Source: Posidoniimonas polymericola
GTDB lineage: Bacteria > Planctomycetota > Planctomycetia > Pirellulales > Lacipirellulaceae
DNA: 64,000 bases
Direction: 5' to 3'
Assembly (NCBI RefSeq): GCF_007859935.1
Contig: NZ_SJPO01000006.1
Coordinates: forward strand, 248,001 to 312,000
This document shows positions 55,520 to 64,000 of this stretch, one piece after another. Below the pieces are notes generated by a model. That model was not told where the DNA came from and did not search any database. It saw only the letters and a program-made list of their open reading frames with translations. The stretch's first letter is position 1; each line of letters begins with the position of its first letter. A program made the position numbers and the translations under genes.

Positions 55520-55836
55520 CTAGTCGCGTTTCAGGTCCCGTTCTCCTGCGATCACCTCGACCAGCTCGCCTTCGCTGGTCGTAGACACCTTCACCGGCCC
55601 GAGGAGCCCGGACGGCTTCAGTGGCGAGTCCGCGGTGAACGGGTAATGTTGGTCTTTGCGTAGGTCCGCTTAACGCCGGGCTGCGAATCGCCGACCAGGC
55701 GGTTGGGCCAAAGGTTTGCGACCTCGACTTCCAACGTGTTGTCGCCGGCGTGCAGAGCGTCTTTCGTGGCCAGTCGGTAGGGCGTCCTCCACGCTACGCC
55801 TATCTTCGCCCCCCCTTGGGTGCACGGGGCAGTGTT
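55520..55836 (-). pseudogene. Remnant of a large glycoside hydrolase (GH2/GH106-like C-terminus)
   Basis: The minus-strand sequence reads KIGVAWRTPYRLATKDALHAG, then NTLEVEVANLWPNRLVGDSQ and KRTYAKTNIT. A single-base loss near 55640 then shifts the frame to FTADSPLKPSGLLGPVKVST, which runs on to a TAG at 55520-55522. This order (W-PYR, G-NTLEV-NLWPNRL-GD, TN, SPL-SGLLGPV) is that of the C-terminal sugar-binding domain of alpha-L-rhamnosidase-like hydrolases. No catalytic domain is found upstream, where the sequence loses similarity near 55840. It is a decayed 3' fragment. Confidence 0.7.
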
Positions 55837-56370
55837 CCGCGTGAGCAGGCCGCATTCATGAGCGGCCGCTCAGATTTGCTGCTGTTGCTATCGGACAGAT
55901 CGGCTGTCGCGGCCACTTGGGATCAGCTGGCGCCGGACGGCTTATCAATCGTAGCGAGTGAGCAGCGGGACAAGTTGATCGCCCCGCCGCCACTGGAGAC
56001 GGATGCGGCTTTCGCCAGCATTGGCCAAGCTTCCGATTCTAAGTTTGGATTCGCGGGCGGGCCGGCAGATACGAATTAGAACCGCAAGGCACGGTCCGTT
56101 GCCCTAGGCATCATGGCATTTCCAAACCGCCAAGGACTACCGCAGCTGCTGGTTCCCCGGGGTTGCGGAGGCGAGTGGCACGGCGACAACTGGCCTAGTC
56201 GCAGCGGCGCCTCGCTGCCTACGATCTGCCAGCTCCTGCGTCCGAATCGAAAACTACGGATCGCCCCCGGTGGCCAACCCTCGAAATGCCATGGAGGGGT
56301 TGGGTCTGCTACAATCCGCTGCAGTGCCGTCGTCCTGAAGCCGCCCTCACGATCGACCGGAGTCCTGCCG
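55837..56370. other. Gene-poor region before the PQQ-repeat gene
   Basis: About 530 bases with no convincing gene. A 73-codon open frame from an ATG at 55858 (plus) has no recognisable features. No repeat or terminator stands out. The end of the region should contain the promoter of the gene at 56371. Confidence 0.35.
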
Positions 56371-57624
56371 ATGTCGTCTCTCAGATCGCTGTTCGCTCTC
56401 TTGTCCCTTTCGCTCGTCTGCTCGCCAACGCGCGCCGACAACTGGCCGCACTGGCGGGGCGAAGGGGGCAACGGGGTTTCAACAACCGCCAAGCCGCCTA
56501 CCGAGTGGTCAGAGACTAAGAATGTGAAGTGGAAGGTGGCGATTCCTGGTCGCGGCTCTGGGTCGCCAATCGTCTGGGAAGACCAGGTGTTTGTCGTGAC
56601 CGGCGTCCCTGCCGAAGGCGGCGCACGCGGCGCCCTCGACTTTGTCGTGCTCTGCTTTAATCGCCAATCTGGCGACCTCCTTTGGAAGCAGACCGCCACG
56701 ACCGGCACGCCGCACGAGGGAACTCACAGCACTAATAATTACGCCTCGGCGTCGCCGACCACCGATGGCCAGCACGTTTACGCCCACTTCGGTTCTCAGG
56801 GGCTGTACTGCTTCACACTCGACGGCCAACCCGTCTGGAGCCGTGTTTTTGGCGAGATGAGGACCCGCAATGAGTTCGGCGAGGGGAGCTCGCCCACCAT
56901 CGCCGGCGACAAGATCCTCGTGCCGTGGGATCACGAGGGCCCGTCGTTCCTCTACGCATTGGACAAGAAGACCGGCGAAGTCATCTGGCGGGTCGAGCGG
57001 GACGAGCCCACCAACTGGTCTACGCCGCTGGTCGTCGAGCACGACGGCGGCGAGCAGGTCGTCATGAATGGTCAGAACTACGCCCGCTCCTACGACCTAA
57101 AAACCGGCGACGAGCTCTGGCGGTGCGATGGCCAGACGCAGCGACCGGCGGCATCGGCGGTGGCGATGGGTGACACGGTGTTCGTGACCAGCGGCTTTCG
57201 GGGATCATTCCTCGGCGCTTTCGAACTCGACGGCCGCGGTGACATCGAGGGCACCCCCGATGTGCTCTGGACAAAGAGCCGCGACACGCCCGACATTGCC
57301 TCGCCGCTGCTCTCCAACGGTCGGCTGTACTACTTCAAAGCAAAGACCGGTATTCTGACCTGCCTGGACGCGGCGACTGGGGAGCCGCACTACGCGTCTG
57401 AGCGTACCAAGCTGCGGACGACCTACGCCTCGCCAGTGGCCGCCAACGGCTACGTTTACCTGTCAGATCGCGACGGCACGACGCTCGTGATCAAGGACGC
57501 CGACGAGTACCAGGAGGTCGCTACCAACAACATCGGTGAAACCATCGACGCGACACCGGCCCCGGTCGACAATCAGCTCTTCATCCGCGGTGAGCGTCAT
57601 TTATTCTGCATTGCGGATGAGTGA
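56371..57624 (+). CDS. Exported PQQ-like beta-propeller protein
   Basis: The 417-residue protein has a signal peptide (SLFALLSLSLVCSPTRADNW) and WPHWRGEGGNGVS, typical of planctomycete BamB/PQQ-like proteins. Repeated propeller blades follow, for example SGDLLWKQTATTG, YALDKKTGEVIWRVE and YDLKTGDELWRCDGQ. It resembles BamB-type eight-bladed propellers, which are protein-binding scaffolds. No PQQ-binding dehydrogenase catalytic residues are evident. The frame is open upstream to 56113, but the ATG at 56371 gives the signal peptide. A 14-bp duplication covers its stop codon. Confidence 0.85.
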   Translation: MSSLRSLFALLSLSLVCSPTRADNWPHWRGEGGNGVSTTAKPPTEWSETKNVKWKVAIPGRGSGSPIVWEDQVFVVTGVPAEGGARGALDFVVLCFNRQSGDLLWKQTATTGTPHEGTHSTNNYASASPTTDGQHVYAHFGSQGLYCFTLDGQPVWSRVFGEMRTRNEFGEGSSPTIAGDKILVPWDHEGPSFLYALDKKTGEVIWRVERDEPTNWSTPLVVEHDGGEQVVMNGQNYARSYDLKTGDELWRCDGQTQRPAASAVAMGDTVFVTSGFRGSFLGAFELDGRGDIEGTPDVLWTKSRDTPDIASPLLSNGRLYYFKAKTGILTCLDAATGEPHYASERTKLRTTYASPVAANGYVYLSDRDGTTLVIKDADEYQEVATNNIGETIDATPAPVDNQLFIRGERHLFCIADE

Positions 57625-57643
57625 GCCAAGATGAGTGAGCCAA
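57616..57643 (+). repeat. 14-bp tandem duplication across the stop of the PQQ-like gene
   Basis: GATGAGTGAGCCAA is repeated exactly at 57616-57629 and 57630-57643. The first copy contains the TGA stop of the preceding gene. It looks like a recent slippage duplication. Confidence 0.75.
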
Positions 57644-57953
57644 GTTGCCAACCGGGCAGCTCGGATCCAAAGCTAAACGACGCGCCTGCGTTGCGGCATC
57701 TGCGGGGGAGCTCTCGATTGCTTTCAGCCGTTGGCGAACGAGCGTCAAGGCGGCACGCGGCGGCCCTGTGTTTGCTACCGGTAGACCAGGACTATGCGCC
57801 TCCGCAGGCTTCGGCGTCTTCCGGACCACGTTGCCGATGCGCCGACACTTCTGCCGGATAACGCAGGCCGAGGCTACGCACCTAAGGTCGTCGGGCCCTA
57901 CTTCGTCGCTGCCTTATCACCGGGGAGAATTCGTCCCATTCATGGCAGGCGGT
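57644..57953. other. Gene-free stretch before helicase remnant
   Basis: These 310 bases contain short open frames on both strands that show no domain, signal peptide or start context. I see nothing functional. Confidence 0.3.
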
Positions 57954-58229
57954 TTACTCCACTTGCAATTCGTCGGAGGAAAAAGACGAATAGACGAGTA
58001 GCGCTTGCCTAGCGCGAGCTACTGCTACATTTAGCCGTCGTTCACCGTCGCTTCGATTGATGGCCCGGAAATCGACCGGGAACTTTCCCGCAGCGGCTCT
58101 CTCGAACGACACTGAATAGTTCATTACTTCCCGCTTACCGCTCTTGACCTTCTCTAGGTTTTTCACGGCGGTCGGTTCAATCTGCTCGTTGGAGAACAAC
58201 CACTCGAGATTCGGTTCGTCTCGCAGTGC
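57954..58229 (-). pseudogene. Remnant of a superfamily 1 DNA/RNA helicase
   Basis: The minus-strand frame reads ALRDEPNLEWLFSNEQIEP, VKNLEKVKSGKREVMNYSVS, FRAINRSDGERRLNVAVARA and RQALLVYSSFSSDEL. This corresponds to helicase motifs V and VI of AAA_11/AAA_12-type SF1 helicases. Motif V normally reads VKNLExVQGDERD, and motif VI reads GxRRLNVAxTRAR. Here QGDE has become KSGK, and the Thr of TRAR has become Ala. The frame is closed by TAG upstream (58230-58232) and by an early stop after the core motif, so only a fragment survives. It may be a relic of a defence-type helicase gene. Confidence 0.7.
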
Positions 58230-58412
58230 CTAGTGGAATAAGTCGCAAATCAGGGACTGCAGTTGCTGATTAATGTCGCCATACCGTAGGTCAACCGATC
58301 TTCGTCGGACTTGTCCGGATTGGACGATGCCGACTTGTCGCATTTCATCGGGTGATTGGATTGCCTGCTCGCTAGGAGCCGCAAGCTTAGGGGCTCAATC
58401 GCCGCGCGGAAC

Positions 58413-59753
58413 TCAAGCTGTCTCAATTTGCGCTGAGGCAACACCGCTCGATGGGGCGAGGGAATGCTTTCCATGCTCCGATGCGCGCTCGCGATCCATT
58501 CGGCGGAAGTAGATCGCGGCCGCCGCGACTGCCAGTAGGCTGCAGACGCTGATGACGGCGGCGGTAAGCGTCATGGCCCGCAGGAAGTCGACGTCGACCG
58601 TGGCAAAGTTCCTCAGCAGCAGCACGGCGACGTAGCCGAGGTAGCCAATCGCGTCCGCGAGGTACATGAGGTAGCCGATGTTGGCCTTGTCGCGGAACAG
58701 GGCGATCATCCGTTCGAATAGCGTCGTGTGGAACGCGACATACGGCACGTAGGCGCCGATCCCCATCACGACCATGTAGCTAAACCCGTTGATGGCCCCG
58801 GCAAGGTACAGGATGGTGGTAGCGGCGATCAGCAGCACGCCAAAAGTGATGGTGTGCAGCGCCGTAAAGAACGCGGCACGGTTAGACTTTATGAGAAACG
58901 CGACGCCGTTCACGGCGATCACTGCGGCCATGACAAGAGTTTCGGAGATGGCGAAGACGCTAGGGGTCTCCGTGTAGCCAAGCCCGGCCCAGATCTCTAC
59001 CGCGAAGTCGTCTCGGAGGCTGCGGAGAATGGTGAGCAGGGTGTAGATCGTGATCAGCGCCGCCAGCCCAAAACCGTACTTCCGCAGGATGCCACGCCGC
59101 TCCTGGGCGTTGATTGGGGCCCGCTCGGAGCGCGCCGCCACGTCCAGCTCACCGGGGGGCGGAACGTGCGCCAACATCCAGACGCACGCCAGCAGCGGCG
59201 GCCAGAAGACCAGGCCAGTCGCGAACGGCATCCAGTACTCGCCGATCGACGTGTTGAGCACAATCGCCTGCCCGACCGACTTCACGTACCCCGACGACAT
59301 GATGAAGCTGGCGCACAGGCCGGCCGAAAGCAACTCGGTCATCCTGCGCCCCTCGAGAAACGAGAGGACCAGCCCAAACACCATGCCGAGCGGCAGCCCG
59401 TTCAGGAACAACAGGGCAAAGTTGTACGGGCGGGGCGTCAGGGCGAACAGCAGCAGCGCCGCGTGGGCCGCAGCGATCAACGCCACGATGCCAACGGCCC
59501 GGCGGGTCGCCGGCAGTTCGGCGATCACTCTGATGCCAACAAACTTCGAGATTGTGTAGCCGATTACCTGGCTGATCACGAGCACGGTCTTGTAGTCGAC
59601 GCCGAAGAGCGCCTCGTCGGCAAACGTGCCGGCGGTGAACGGCTTGCGGAACGCGTACATGCAGAAGTAGGCGCCGAACGCAGCAACAATGCAGTACGCC
59701 GAGAACAGCGGCGCCGGCGCGGTCGATAGCCAGCGGGTCACGCGGGGGAACAT
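58413..59753 (-). CDS. DUF5690-type major facilitator transporter
   Basis: The 446-residue protein has about twelve membrane spans, for example PLFSAYCIVAAFGAYFCMYAF and LVMAAVIAVNGVAFLI. The first loop motif YAFRKPFTAGTF is characteristic of the DUF5690 family, related to sugar-phosphate antiporters. The ATG at 59753 was chosen over the further upstream frame because it places MFPRVTRWLS just before the first span. It is divergent from a phosphonoacetaldehyde-reductase-like gene 143 bp away, so an organophosphate or phosphonate substrate is plausible but not shown. Confidence 0.8.
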   Translation of the reverse strand: MFPRVTRWLSTAPAPLFSAYCIVAAFGAYFCMYAFRKPFTAGTFADEALFGVDYKTVLVISQVIGYTISKFVGIRVIAELPATRRAVGIVALIAAAHAALLLFALTPRPYNFALLFLNGLPLGMVFGLVLSFLEGRRMTELLSAGLCASFIMSSGYVKSVGQAIVLNTSIGEYWMPFATGLVFWPPLLACVWMLAHVPPPGELDVAARSERAPINAQERRGILRKYGFGLAALITIYTLLTILRSLRDDFAVEIWAGLGYTETPSVFAISETLVMAAVIAVNGVAFLIKSNRAAFFTALHTITFGVLLIAATTILYLAGAINGFSYMVVMGIGAYVPYVAFHTTLFERMIALFRDKANIGYLMYLADAIGYLGYVAVLLLRNFATVDVDFLRAMTLTAAVISVCSLLAVAAAAIYFRRMDRERASEHGKHSLAPSSGVASAQIETA

Positions 59754-59896
59754 TGTCGTCTGCCAATCGTCTCTGGAGGTGCAGTCCGTTGGGTGAGTTG
59801 CGCAGGGCTTGGTTGTCCGCACATCAGTCAGCGAATATGATCCGGTGGTAGTACACGCGGTCCCTTACCGAGCCCCAGCTGACAACCAAAGCATCG

Positions 59897-61135
59897 ATGC
59901 CCATCGCCGACAGCGACGCCCCGACAACCTGGTCCAAATGGATCGGCACAAAAGACCTGACGCTGGTGCGGGGCGTCGGGCAGGCGGTGCACGGCGGGCT
60001 TCATGAACTCCCCGCCGCGCTGACGGCTTGCGGAGCGACCCGCGTGCTTGCAGTCGTTGACGAGGGCGCCGTGCGGGCGGCCGGCGTCGCACGCGAGTTC
60101 GAGGACGTCCTCGATCGCTACCCGCATGAGCTCTTCACCCAATTCGGGCCGAATCCAACAGTGCAGCACGCAGCCGCCGCCACGGCCGCCGCGAAACACG
60201 TGCGGGCGGACTGCGTCGTTGCGGTTGGCGGGGGCTCGTGCCTGGATGTCGCCAAGCTTGCCGCGGTTGGGGTTCGGCAGAGCGGCGGGCTCGACCTGGC
60301 TGCGATCCCACCGTCGTCCGACGGGTGCGATGGAGCGCCGCTGATTGCCGCGCCGACGACCTCGGGCTCTGGCAGCGAGGCGACGCACTTCGCCGTGGCC
60401 TACGCCAACGCCAAGAAGAAGTCGTTCGCCCACCCGACGCTGCGGCCACGGCACGTGCTGCTCGACCGCCGGTTCGCCCTGGCGATGCCGCCCGGCTTGG
60501 CCGCCGCAGCGGGGCTCGACGCCCTGGCGCAGTCGCTCGAATCGCGCTGGGCGGTCGGGGCGGACGAGCGTTCGATCGAGTACTCGGCCGCGGCCGCCGG
60601 CCTGATCGCCGGCTCGTTGGTCGAGAGTGTCACCGCGGGGACCGAGTCCGCGCGTCTGCGGATGATGATCGGCGCGTTCCTCGCAGGACAGGCGATCAAC
60701 CGCAGCAAGACCACCGCGGCGCACGCGATGTCGTACCAGCTTACTTCCCGCTACAAGATACCGCACGGCCACGCCGTTGCCCTGCTGCTCGGTTGGGTCG
60801 GAGCCGCCAATGCAGTCGCGTCCGCGGGCGACTGCAACCACCCCGGCGGAGACGAGCACGTGCGGCGGTCGGTCCGCGCTGCGGGAGCCTGGCTGGGGGT
60901 CGCCCCCGCCGGTCTTCCTGGACGAGTCGCCTCGCTGCTCGAGCAGCTTGGGCTCGCCACGAACCTGCGGGACGCGGGCGTTAATCCCGACGACCTGGCC
61001 TCGCTGGCCGCGGGGGTCGACCCGACCCGGCTGGGCAACAACCCCCGTCGGTTCACGAGTGATCAGCTGCATGCCATCTATCGCCAGGCCTGGGATGGGA
61101 ACGTCAGAGACAGGACCGCCGCGGTCGACGATTAG
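59897..61135 (+). CDS. Iron-containing alcohol dehydrogenase, phosphonoacetaldehyde-reductase-like
   Basis: The 412-residue group III alcohol dehydrogenase has the NAD(P) motif VAVGGGSCLDVAKL, PTTSGSGSEATHFAV and the metal-site region LDALAQSLESRW. Further downstream are INRSKTTAAHAMSYQLTS and IPHGHAVALLL. In the commonest Fe-ADHs the Gln of DALAQ is His. As I recall, the phosphonoacetaldehyde reductases of phosphonate pathways share this Gln, the SxW and the INxxKTTxxHAxSY motif, so this is probably such an enzyme (phosphonoacetaldehyde to 2-hydroxyethylphosphonate). No pepM or decarboxylase gene is visible. Its end overlaps the convergent phosphatase gene by four bases. Confidence 0.82.
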   Translation: MPIADSDAPTTWSKWIGTKDLTLVRGVGQAVHGGLHELPAALTACGATRVLAVVDEGAVRAAGVAREFEDVLDRYPHELFTQFGPNPTVQHAAAATAAAKHVRADCVVAVGGGSCLDVAKLAAVGVRQSGGLDLAAIPPSSDGCDGAPLIAAPTTSGSGSEATHFAVAYANAKKKSFAHPTLRPRHVLLDRRFALAMPPGLAAAAGLDALAQSLESRWAVGADERSIEYSAAAAGLIAGSLVESVTAGTESARLRMMIGAFLAGQAINRSKTTAAHAMSYQLTSRYKIPHGHAVALLLGWVGAANAVASAGDCNHPGGDEHVRRSVRAAGAWLGVAPAGLPGRVASLLEQLGLATNLRDAGVNPDDLASLAAGVDPTRLGNNPRRFTSDQLHAIYRQAWDGNVRDRTAAVDD

Positions 61136-63030
61136 TCTGCCGTCTTGGCCGTGGGCTTCTGGATCGTCAGCGTGTCAAACATGCGGTCGTCGATGTCGAA
61201 CGATCGCATCTCGAGCGTGTCGCCGTTCACGTGCACCATCACGTAGTGGTGGCCGCGGCGGACCACGTTCTGGAAGAACGAGCGGGTGGGGGCCGGGGTC
61301 TCTAGCCCGCCGCCGGCGCCACCGGTAATCATGTAGACCGGCCCGGCGCCGGCCTCGACCGCCTTGCCGTCGCGGACAGGCCAGGTGCGCTCGTACGAGT
61401 GGATGTGGCCGTTCCAGACGATGTCGACGCCGTGGGCGTCGTAGAGTTGGGTGAGGGGTCGCACCCGCTCGGCGCCCCGGGTGCTCTGGTTGGTTTTCCA
61501 GAGGTCACCGTAGTCGTTCTCGTCCGACGAGTAGGGTGGATGGTGGTGGCAAACGATCTTCCACTTCGCTGTCGACTGGTCGAGCTGCCGGTCGAGCCAC
61601 GCGTACTGCTCAGAGTCGGCGCCCACGTTGCGGTTGCTGTCGATCATGAAGAACTCGGCGCAGCCGTAGCGGAAGCTGTAGTAGTGCTCGGGATCCGGAA
61701 GGGACATATACTGGTAGTAGTTCTCGGCGTCCTGCTCGTGGTTTCCGAGCACCGGGAACAGCGGCACGCGGGAGATCAGCTCGTGCATGCTGGGGAAGAA
61801 GTGCTGTGTCCAGTGCGAGTCGTTCGTGCCGGTGTCGACCAGATCGCCGGCGTGCAGGAGGAAACTCGGCCGCTGCGCCCAAGCGTGCGAGGCGACGCGG
61901 GCCGCGACTACCGCGTTCCACTGGGTGTCGCCGAACACGGCGAACGCGAATGGGGTGTCGTCGTTGACCGCGGTGGCGAACGTAGAGACGTCGCTGAGCA
62001 CCGTCTCGCCGGTATCGGATTGCGACTCAACCCGGTAGAAGTACTGGGTTTCAGGGTCCAGGCCGGAGAGCGTGACTTCTTGGATCTCGTTCAGGTTGTC
62101 GCTGCTCTCGCTCAGCTCGCAGTCCGCGGTCGGGCCGTAGTGGACTACCGTCGTGCCGGGCGTGGTGGTCTGGCACATGACGGTCATCTCGTGCTTTGTG
62201 CCGTACTGCAGGTAGGGCCGCACGAGGAAATTGAACGCGTCGGCCCGGCCGGGCGGACGCGTCCGTTCGGGGCGGAGGGCAACCAGGTTCTTGCGATGGG
62301 AAAACTCGTGCTCGACCCAGGCGCCGGTGGCGGCCGAGTCGTAGACCGCAACCTCGCGTACAGAGCCTGCGTGCGGGTAGTTCTCGTTGTCGTCGCGGTA
62401 GCCGCCGATCGTGACTGCCGCGTGCTCGGGATAGAGGATGTCACCCGACTGTGCGTCCGATGAGCCGTCGAGCTCGCCGTTGACGTACAGCTCCATGGTC
62501 TCGCCGTCGTACACCGCCACGACGTGCGCCCAGCGGCCGCGCTCATGCCTCGCCGAGCCGCGTAGGTAGGTCATCTGACCGTCGCCGTCGTCGGCCCCGT
62601 CGGTGGCCAGGGCGAAATAGAAGTGCTCGCGGTCGTAACCCAACAGCCAGCCAGTCTCTGCCCCGCCGTTGTCCTGGAGCACGCCGAACAGACCTCCGAA
62701 CTCCTGCGGCTTTTCGATCGACACCCAGGCCGACACCGTCATCGCCCGGCTAGGCAGCTTGTCTTTTACGGCGAGCAGGTCGTCGGCGACTACGACCATC
62801 GATCCGCGGCCGCTGAAGTGGAGCGACTCGCCCAGCCCGTCGGCGACAACCTCCGCGCCGCCCTCAATGCGGGCGTCGGGACCAATAACCGCCTTACAAG
62901 TGCGGCCGTTGACCGCGTCGTTGTTGAACACCCAACGGGCGAGTGGGTCGGGCCCCTTGTGCGCGCTGGCTGGGAGAGCAGCGAGCGAGGCGCCGACCGC
63001 CAGAGCACAGGCGAGCGTGGTCCTAAGCAT
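61132..63030 (-). CDS. Secreted LamG-purple acid phosphatase-like metallophosphoesterase
   Basis: The 632-residue exported protein has a signal peptide (TTLACALAVGASLAALPASAH) and a LamG/concanavalin-like domain (about 30-235, WVFNNDAVNG, RAMTVSAWVSIEKP). A fibronectin-type domain follows (VRPYLQYG, SGLDPETQYFYRVES), then a calcineurin-like phosphoesterase. Its metal motifs are FGDTQWN, HAGDLVDTG, PVLGNHEQD, VCHHHPPYSS and NGHIHSYERTW. This is the domain order of purple acid phosphatases with an added N-terminal carbohydrate-binding-like module. It would release phosphate outside the cell. It is followed (on its strand) by the convergent dehydrogenase. Confidence 0.9.
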   Translation of the reverse strand: MLRTTLACALAVGASLAALPASAHKGPDPLARWVFNNDAVNGRTCKAVIGPDARIEGGAEVVADGLGESLHFSGRGSMVVVADDLLAVKDKLPSRAMTVSAWVSIEKPQEFGGLFGVLQDNGGAETGWLLGYDREHFYFALATDGADDGDGQMTYLRGSARHERGRWAHVVAVYDGETMELYVNGELDGSSDAQSGDILYPEHAAVTIGGYRDDNENYPHAGSVREVAVYDSAATGAWVEHEFSHRKNLVALRPERTRPPGRADAFNFLVRPYLQYGTKHEMTVMCQTTTPGTTVVHYGPTADCELSESSDNLNEIQEVTLSGLDPETQYFYRVESQSDTGETVLSDVSTFATAVNDDTPFAFAVFGDTQWNAVVAARVASHAWAQRPSFLLHAGDLVDTGTNDSHWTQHFFPSMHELISRVPLFPVLGNHEQDAENYYQYMSLPDPEHYYSFRYGCAEFFMIDSNRNVGADSEQYAWLDRQLDQSTAKWKIVCHHHPPYSSDENDYGDLWKTNQSTRGAERVRPLTQLYDAHGVDIVWNGHIHSYERTWPVRDGKAVEAGAGPVYMITGGAGGGLETPAPTRSFFQNVVRRGHHYVMVHVNGDTLEMRSFDIDDRMFDTLTIQKPTAKTAD

Positions 63031-63054
63031 ACGAATTCCTCTTTCGTTGGCGGA

Positions 63055-64000
63055 TTAATTGTGAGGCGGCCGTTGGCTCGCCAGCAGCGACGAAACCGCA
63101 AGCGACAAGACTGCCGCGCTCGGCTCCGGCGCCATGCCGGACAGACCCCGTAGGGTCGCCTGGCCGATGGCGGGGTTTAGCTTGTTGAGCAATGCCCAGT
63201 CGGACAGGTCCGTGACGCCATCAAAGTTCAGGTCGCCTCGACGGTAGCGGCTCTCGACGCCGCCTACGCCACGCACGAGCCAGTTGTCGAGAAACGCGGT
63301 GACGTCGTCCTCCGCGGCAAGGCCTGAGCCGTCGCCCGACAGCAGGCCGTCCTGATTGACGTCGCCGGCGACTCCGTTGGGGGCAGGCACTTCCAGCCCG
63401 CGAACGGCGCCGTCGAGCCCGGCGGCAAACGGGTCGACCCCCAGATGCCAGAGCGCGGTCGCCGCAACGTCGCGGAGCGTCCCCTGCTGCAGCGAGGTCC
63501 CCGGCGCTACGCTGGGGCCGCTGGCGAAGAACGGAACCTCCCAGTTGGGCTCGCCTTGGCTGGCGTAGTGGCCGAACGCGCCCGGAGCCGCGCCGTGGTC
63601 GGCGGTGACCAGAATCAGCCAGTCCTCGGCGCCAGAGAGAACGCCGGGGCGCGCGTTGACCGCGTCAACAACGGCGCCTACCAGCGAGTCCACGCTCTCG
63701 ATGGCCAATAGGTGCTGCGGGCTCCCCCAGGAGTAGGCGTGCCCCGCGTGATCGACCTGATCGAAGTGCAGGAACAGGGCGTCCGGGTCGGTAAACCCGA
63801 GCAGGTCTGCCGCGTCGTCCGCGACGGCCTGGTCCTGTTGCTCGACCGTTCCGAGGTCGTAGCCAACCTCGATGTCTGTGTACTGATCGGGAGCGATATG
63901 GGTGTTGATCGGCGTCCAGTTGGCCAGGGAGACCGTCGTGAGCGAGCTGTCGTGCTGCTTGGCGTGCTGGAAGAAATGTGGGAATTGGTCGAAATTCTGG
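63055..64000 (-). CDS. Secreted alkaline-phosphatase-superfamily enzyme with dockerin and PEP motif (C-terminal part)
   Basis: The frame enters from the right edge of the window. It shows part of a type I phosphodiesterase / alkaline-phosphatase fold: LFLHFDQVDHAGHAYSWGS with metal-ligand Asp and His, then ILVTADHGAAPGAFGHY. After that comes a dockerin-like pair of calcium loops (GDVNQDGLLSGDG; GDLNFDGVTDLSDW) and a C-terminal PEP segment (APEPSAAVLSLAVSSLLAS). The final basic cluster of a PEP-CTERM signal is weak (SQRPPHN). The enzyme would be exported and surface-attached, cleaving phosphate esters. It sits upstream of the purple acid phosphatase gene with a 24-bp gap, a probable operon. 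Confidence 0.85.
   Translation of the reverse strand, partial: QNFDQFPHFFQHAKQHDSSLTTVSLANWTPINTHIAPDQYTDIEVGYDLGTVEQQDQAVADDAADLLGFTDPDALFLHFDQVDHAGHAYSWGSPQHLLAIESVDSLVGAVVDAVNARPGVLSGAEDWLILVTADHGAAPGAFGHYASQGEPNWEVPFFASGPSVAPGTSLQQGTLRDVAATALWHLGVDPFAAGLDGAVRGLEVPAPNGVAGDVNQDGLLSGDGSGLAAEDDVTAFLDNWLVRGVGGVESRYRRGDLNFDGVTDLSDWALLNKLNPAIGQATLRGLSGMAPEPSAAVLSLAVSSLLASQRPPHN

Noticed and set aside
55858..56079. 73-codon plus-strand frame
   Set aside because: No ribosome site, no recognisable features, and it lies in decayed DNA.
57631..58012. Overlapping short plus-strand frames
   Set aside because: No domain or start signal. They lie beside the helicase remnant in gene-poor DNA.
60510..60545. 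Loss of a metal-binding His in the iron alcohol dehydrogenase as evidence of a dead enzyme
   Set aside because: The Gln at this position, together with the surrounding motifs, is what I recall for the phosphonoacetaldehyde reductase subgroup, so it is more likely family-typical than a defect.

Overview
The window looks like a chromosome segment of a planctomycete, probably order Pirellulales. Supporting signs are the high G+C content, short operons with few Shine-Dalgarno sites, a small membrane protein with the planctomycete NPYQSP leader motif, a dockerin plus PEP-motif secreted phosphatase, a BBP2-type outer-membrane barrel, a very large ResB-CcsA fusion, and several exported or membrane proteins of types I associate with this phylum. 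The assignment rests on recalled protein families, not on a marker-gene comparison. No rRNA, tRNA, CRISPR array, transposase or prophage was recognised.

Layout. 1-4257: HEAT-repeat and membrane proteins, including a coiled-coil membrane protein with a BRCT-like end. 4258-7053: polA. 7162-10123: a tightly overlapping methyltransferase / flavoprotein / type III polyketide synthase operon, probably for a phenolic lipid or pyrone. 10176-15884: a frameshifted membrane gene, then housekeeping genes coaE, rho, ribH, nusB and ftsY. 16130-20937: a porin, then the nitrogen locus amt - repeat array - glnB. 20995-29844: a PfkB kinase, cytochrome c maturation (ccsBA) with its lipoprotein partner, and a membrane-anchored HTH protein. 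30111-38867: a HisN-like phosphatase, rpmB, gatCAB, thiO, a LarA-like nickel-pincer racemase and a DASS transporter. 39056-45253: a signalling cassette of AAA ATPase, Ser/Thr kinase fused to a tubulin-like domain, FHA-EAL protein and convergent STAS protein. 45574-55466: an Fe-S sulfite-reductase-type flavoprotein, an exported phosphatase-cytochrome fusion, pyk, an SDR, a MazG-like protein and an ABC ATPase with a large membrane partner. 55467-58412: gene-poor DNA with two decayed gene remnants. 58413-64000: a DUF5690 transporter, a phosphonoacetaldehyde-reductase-like dehydrogenase and two secreted phosphoesterases, a phosphorus-related neighbourhood.

Most striking points. (1) Between amt and glnB lies a roughly 950-bp array of nine large hairpin units. 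They share one loop motif but have different stems that change in a compensatory way, which suggests selection on structure. The neighbouring PII protein lacks the usual uridylylated Tyr51. (2) The AAA / kinase-tubulin / FHA-EAL genes overlap by ATGA at both junctions and look like one signalling machine with no function I recognise. (3) An exported dual-specificity-type phosphatase ends in a CXXCH haem motif. (4) A sulfite-reductase-like flavoprotein carries a four-cysteine Fe-S module where a flavodoxin domain would normally sit. Small dispersed palindromes (CGGAGGGGACAAAACC; CCACCCC/GGGGTGG) mark several intergenic regions.
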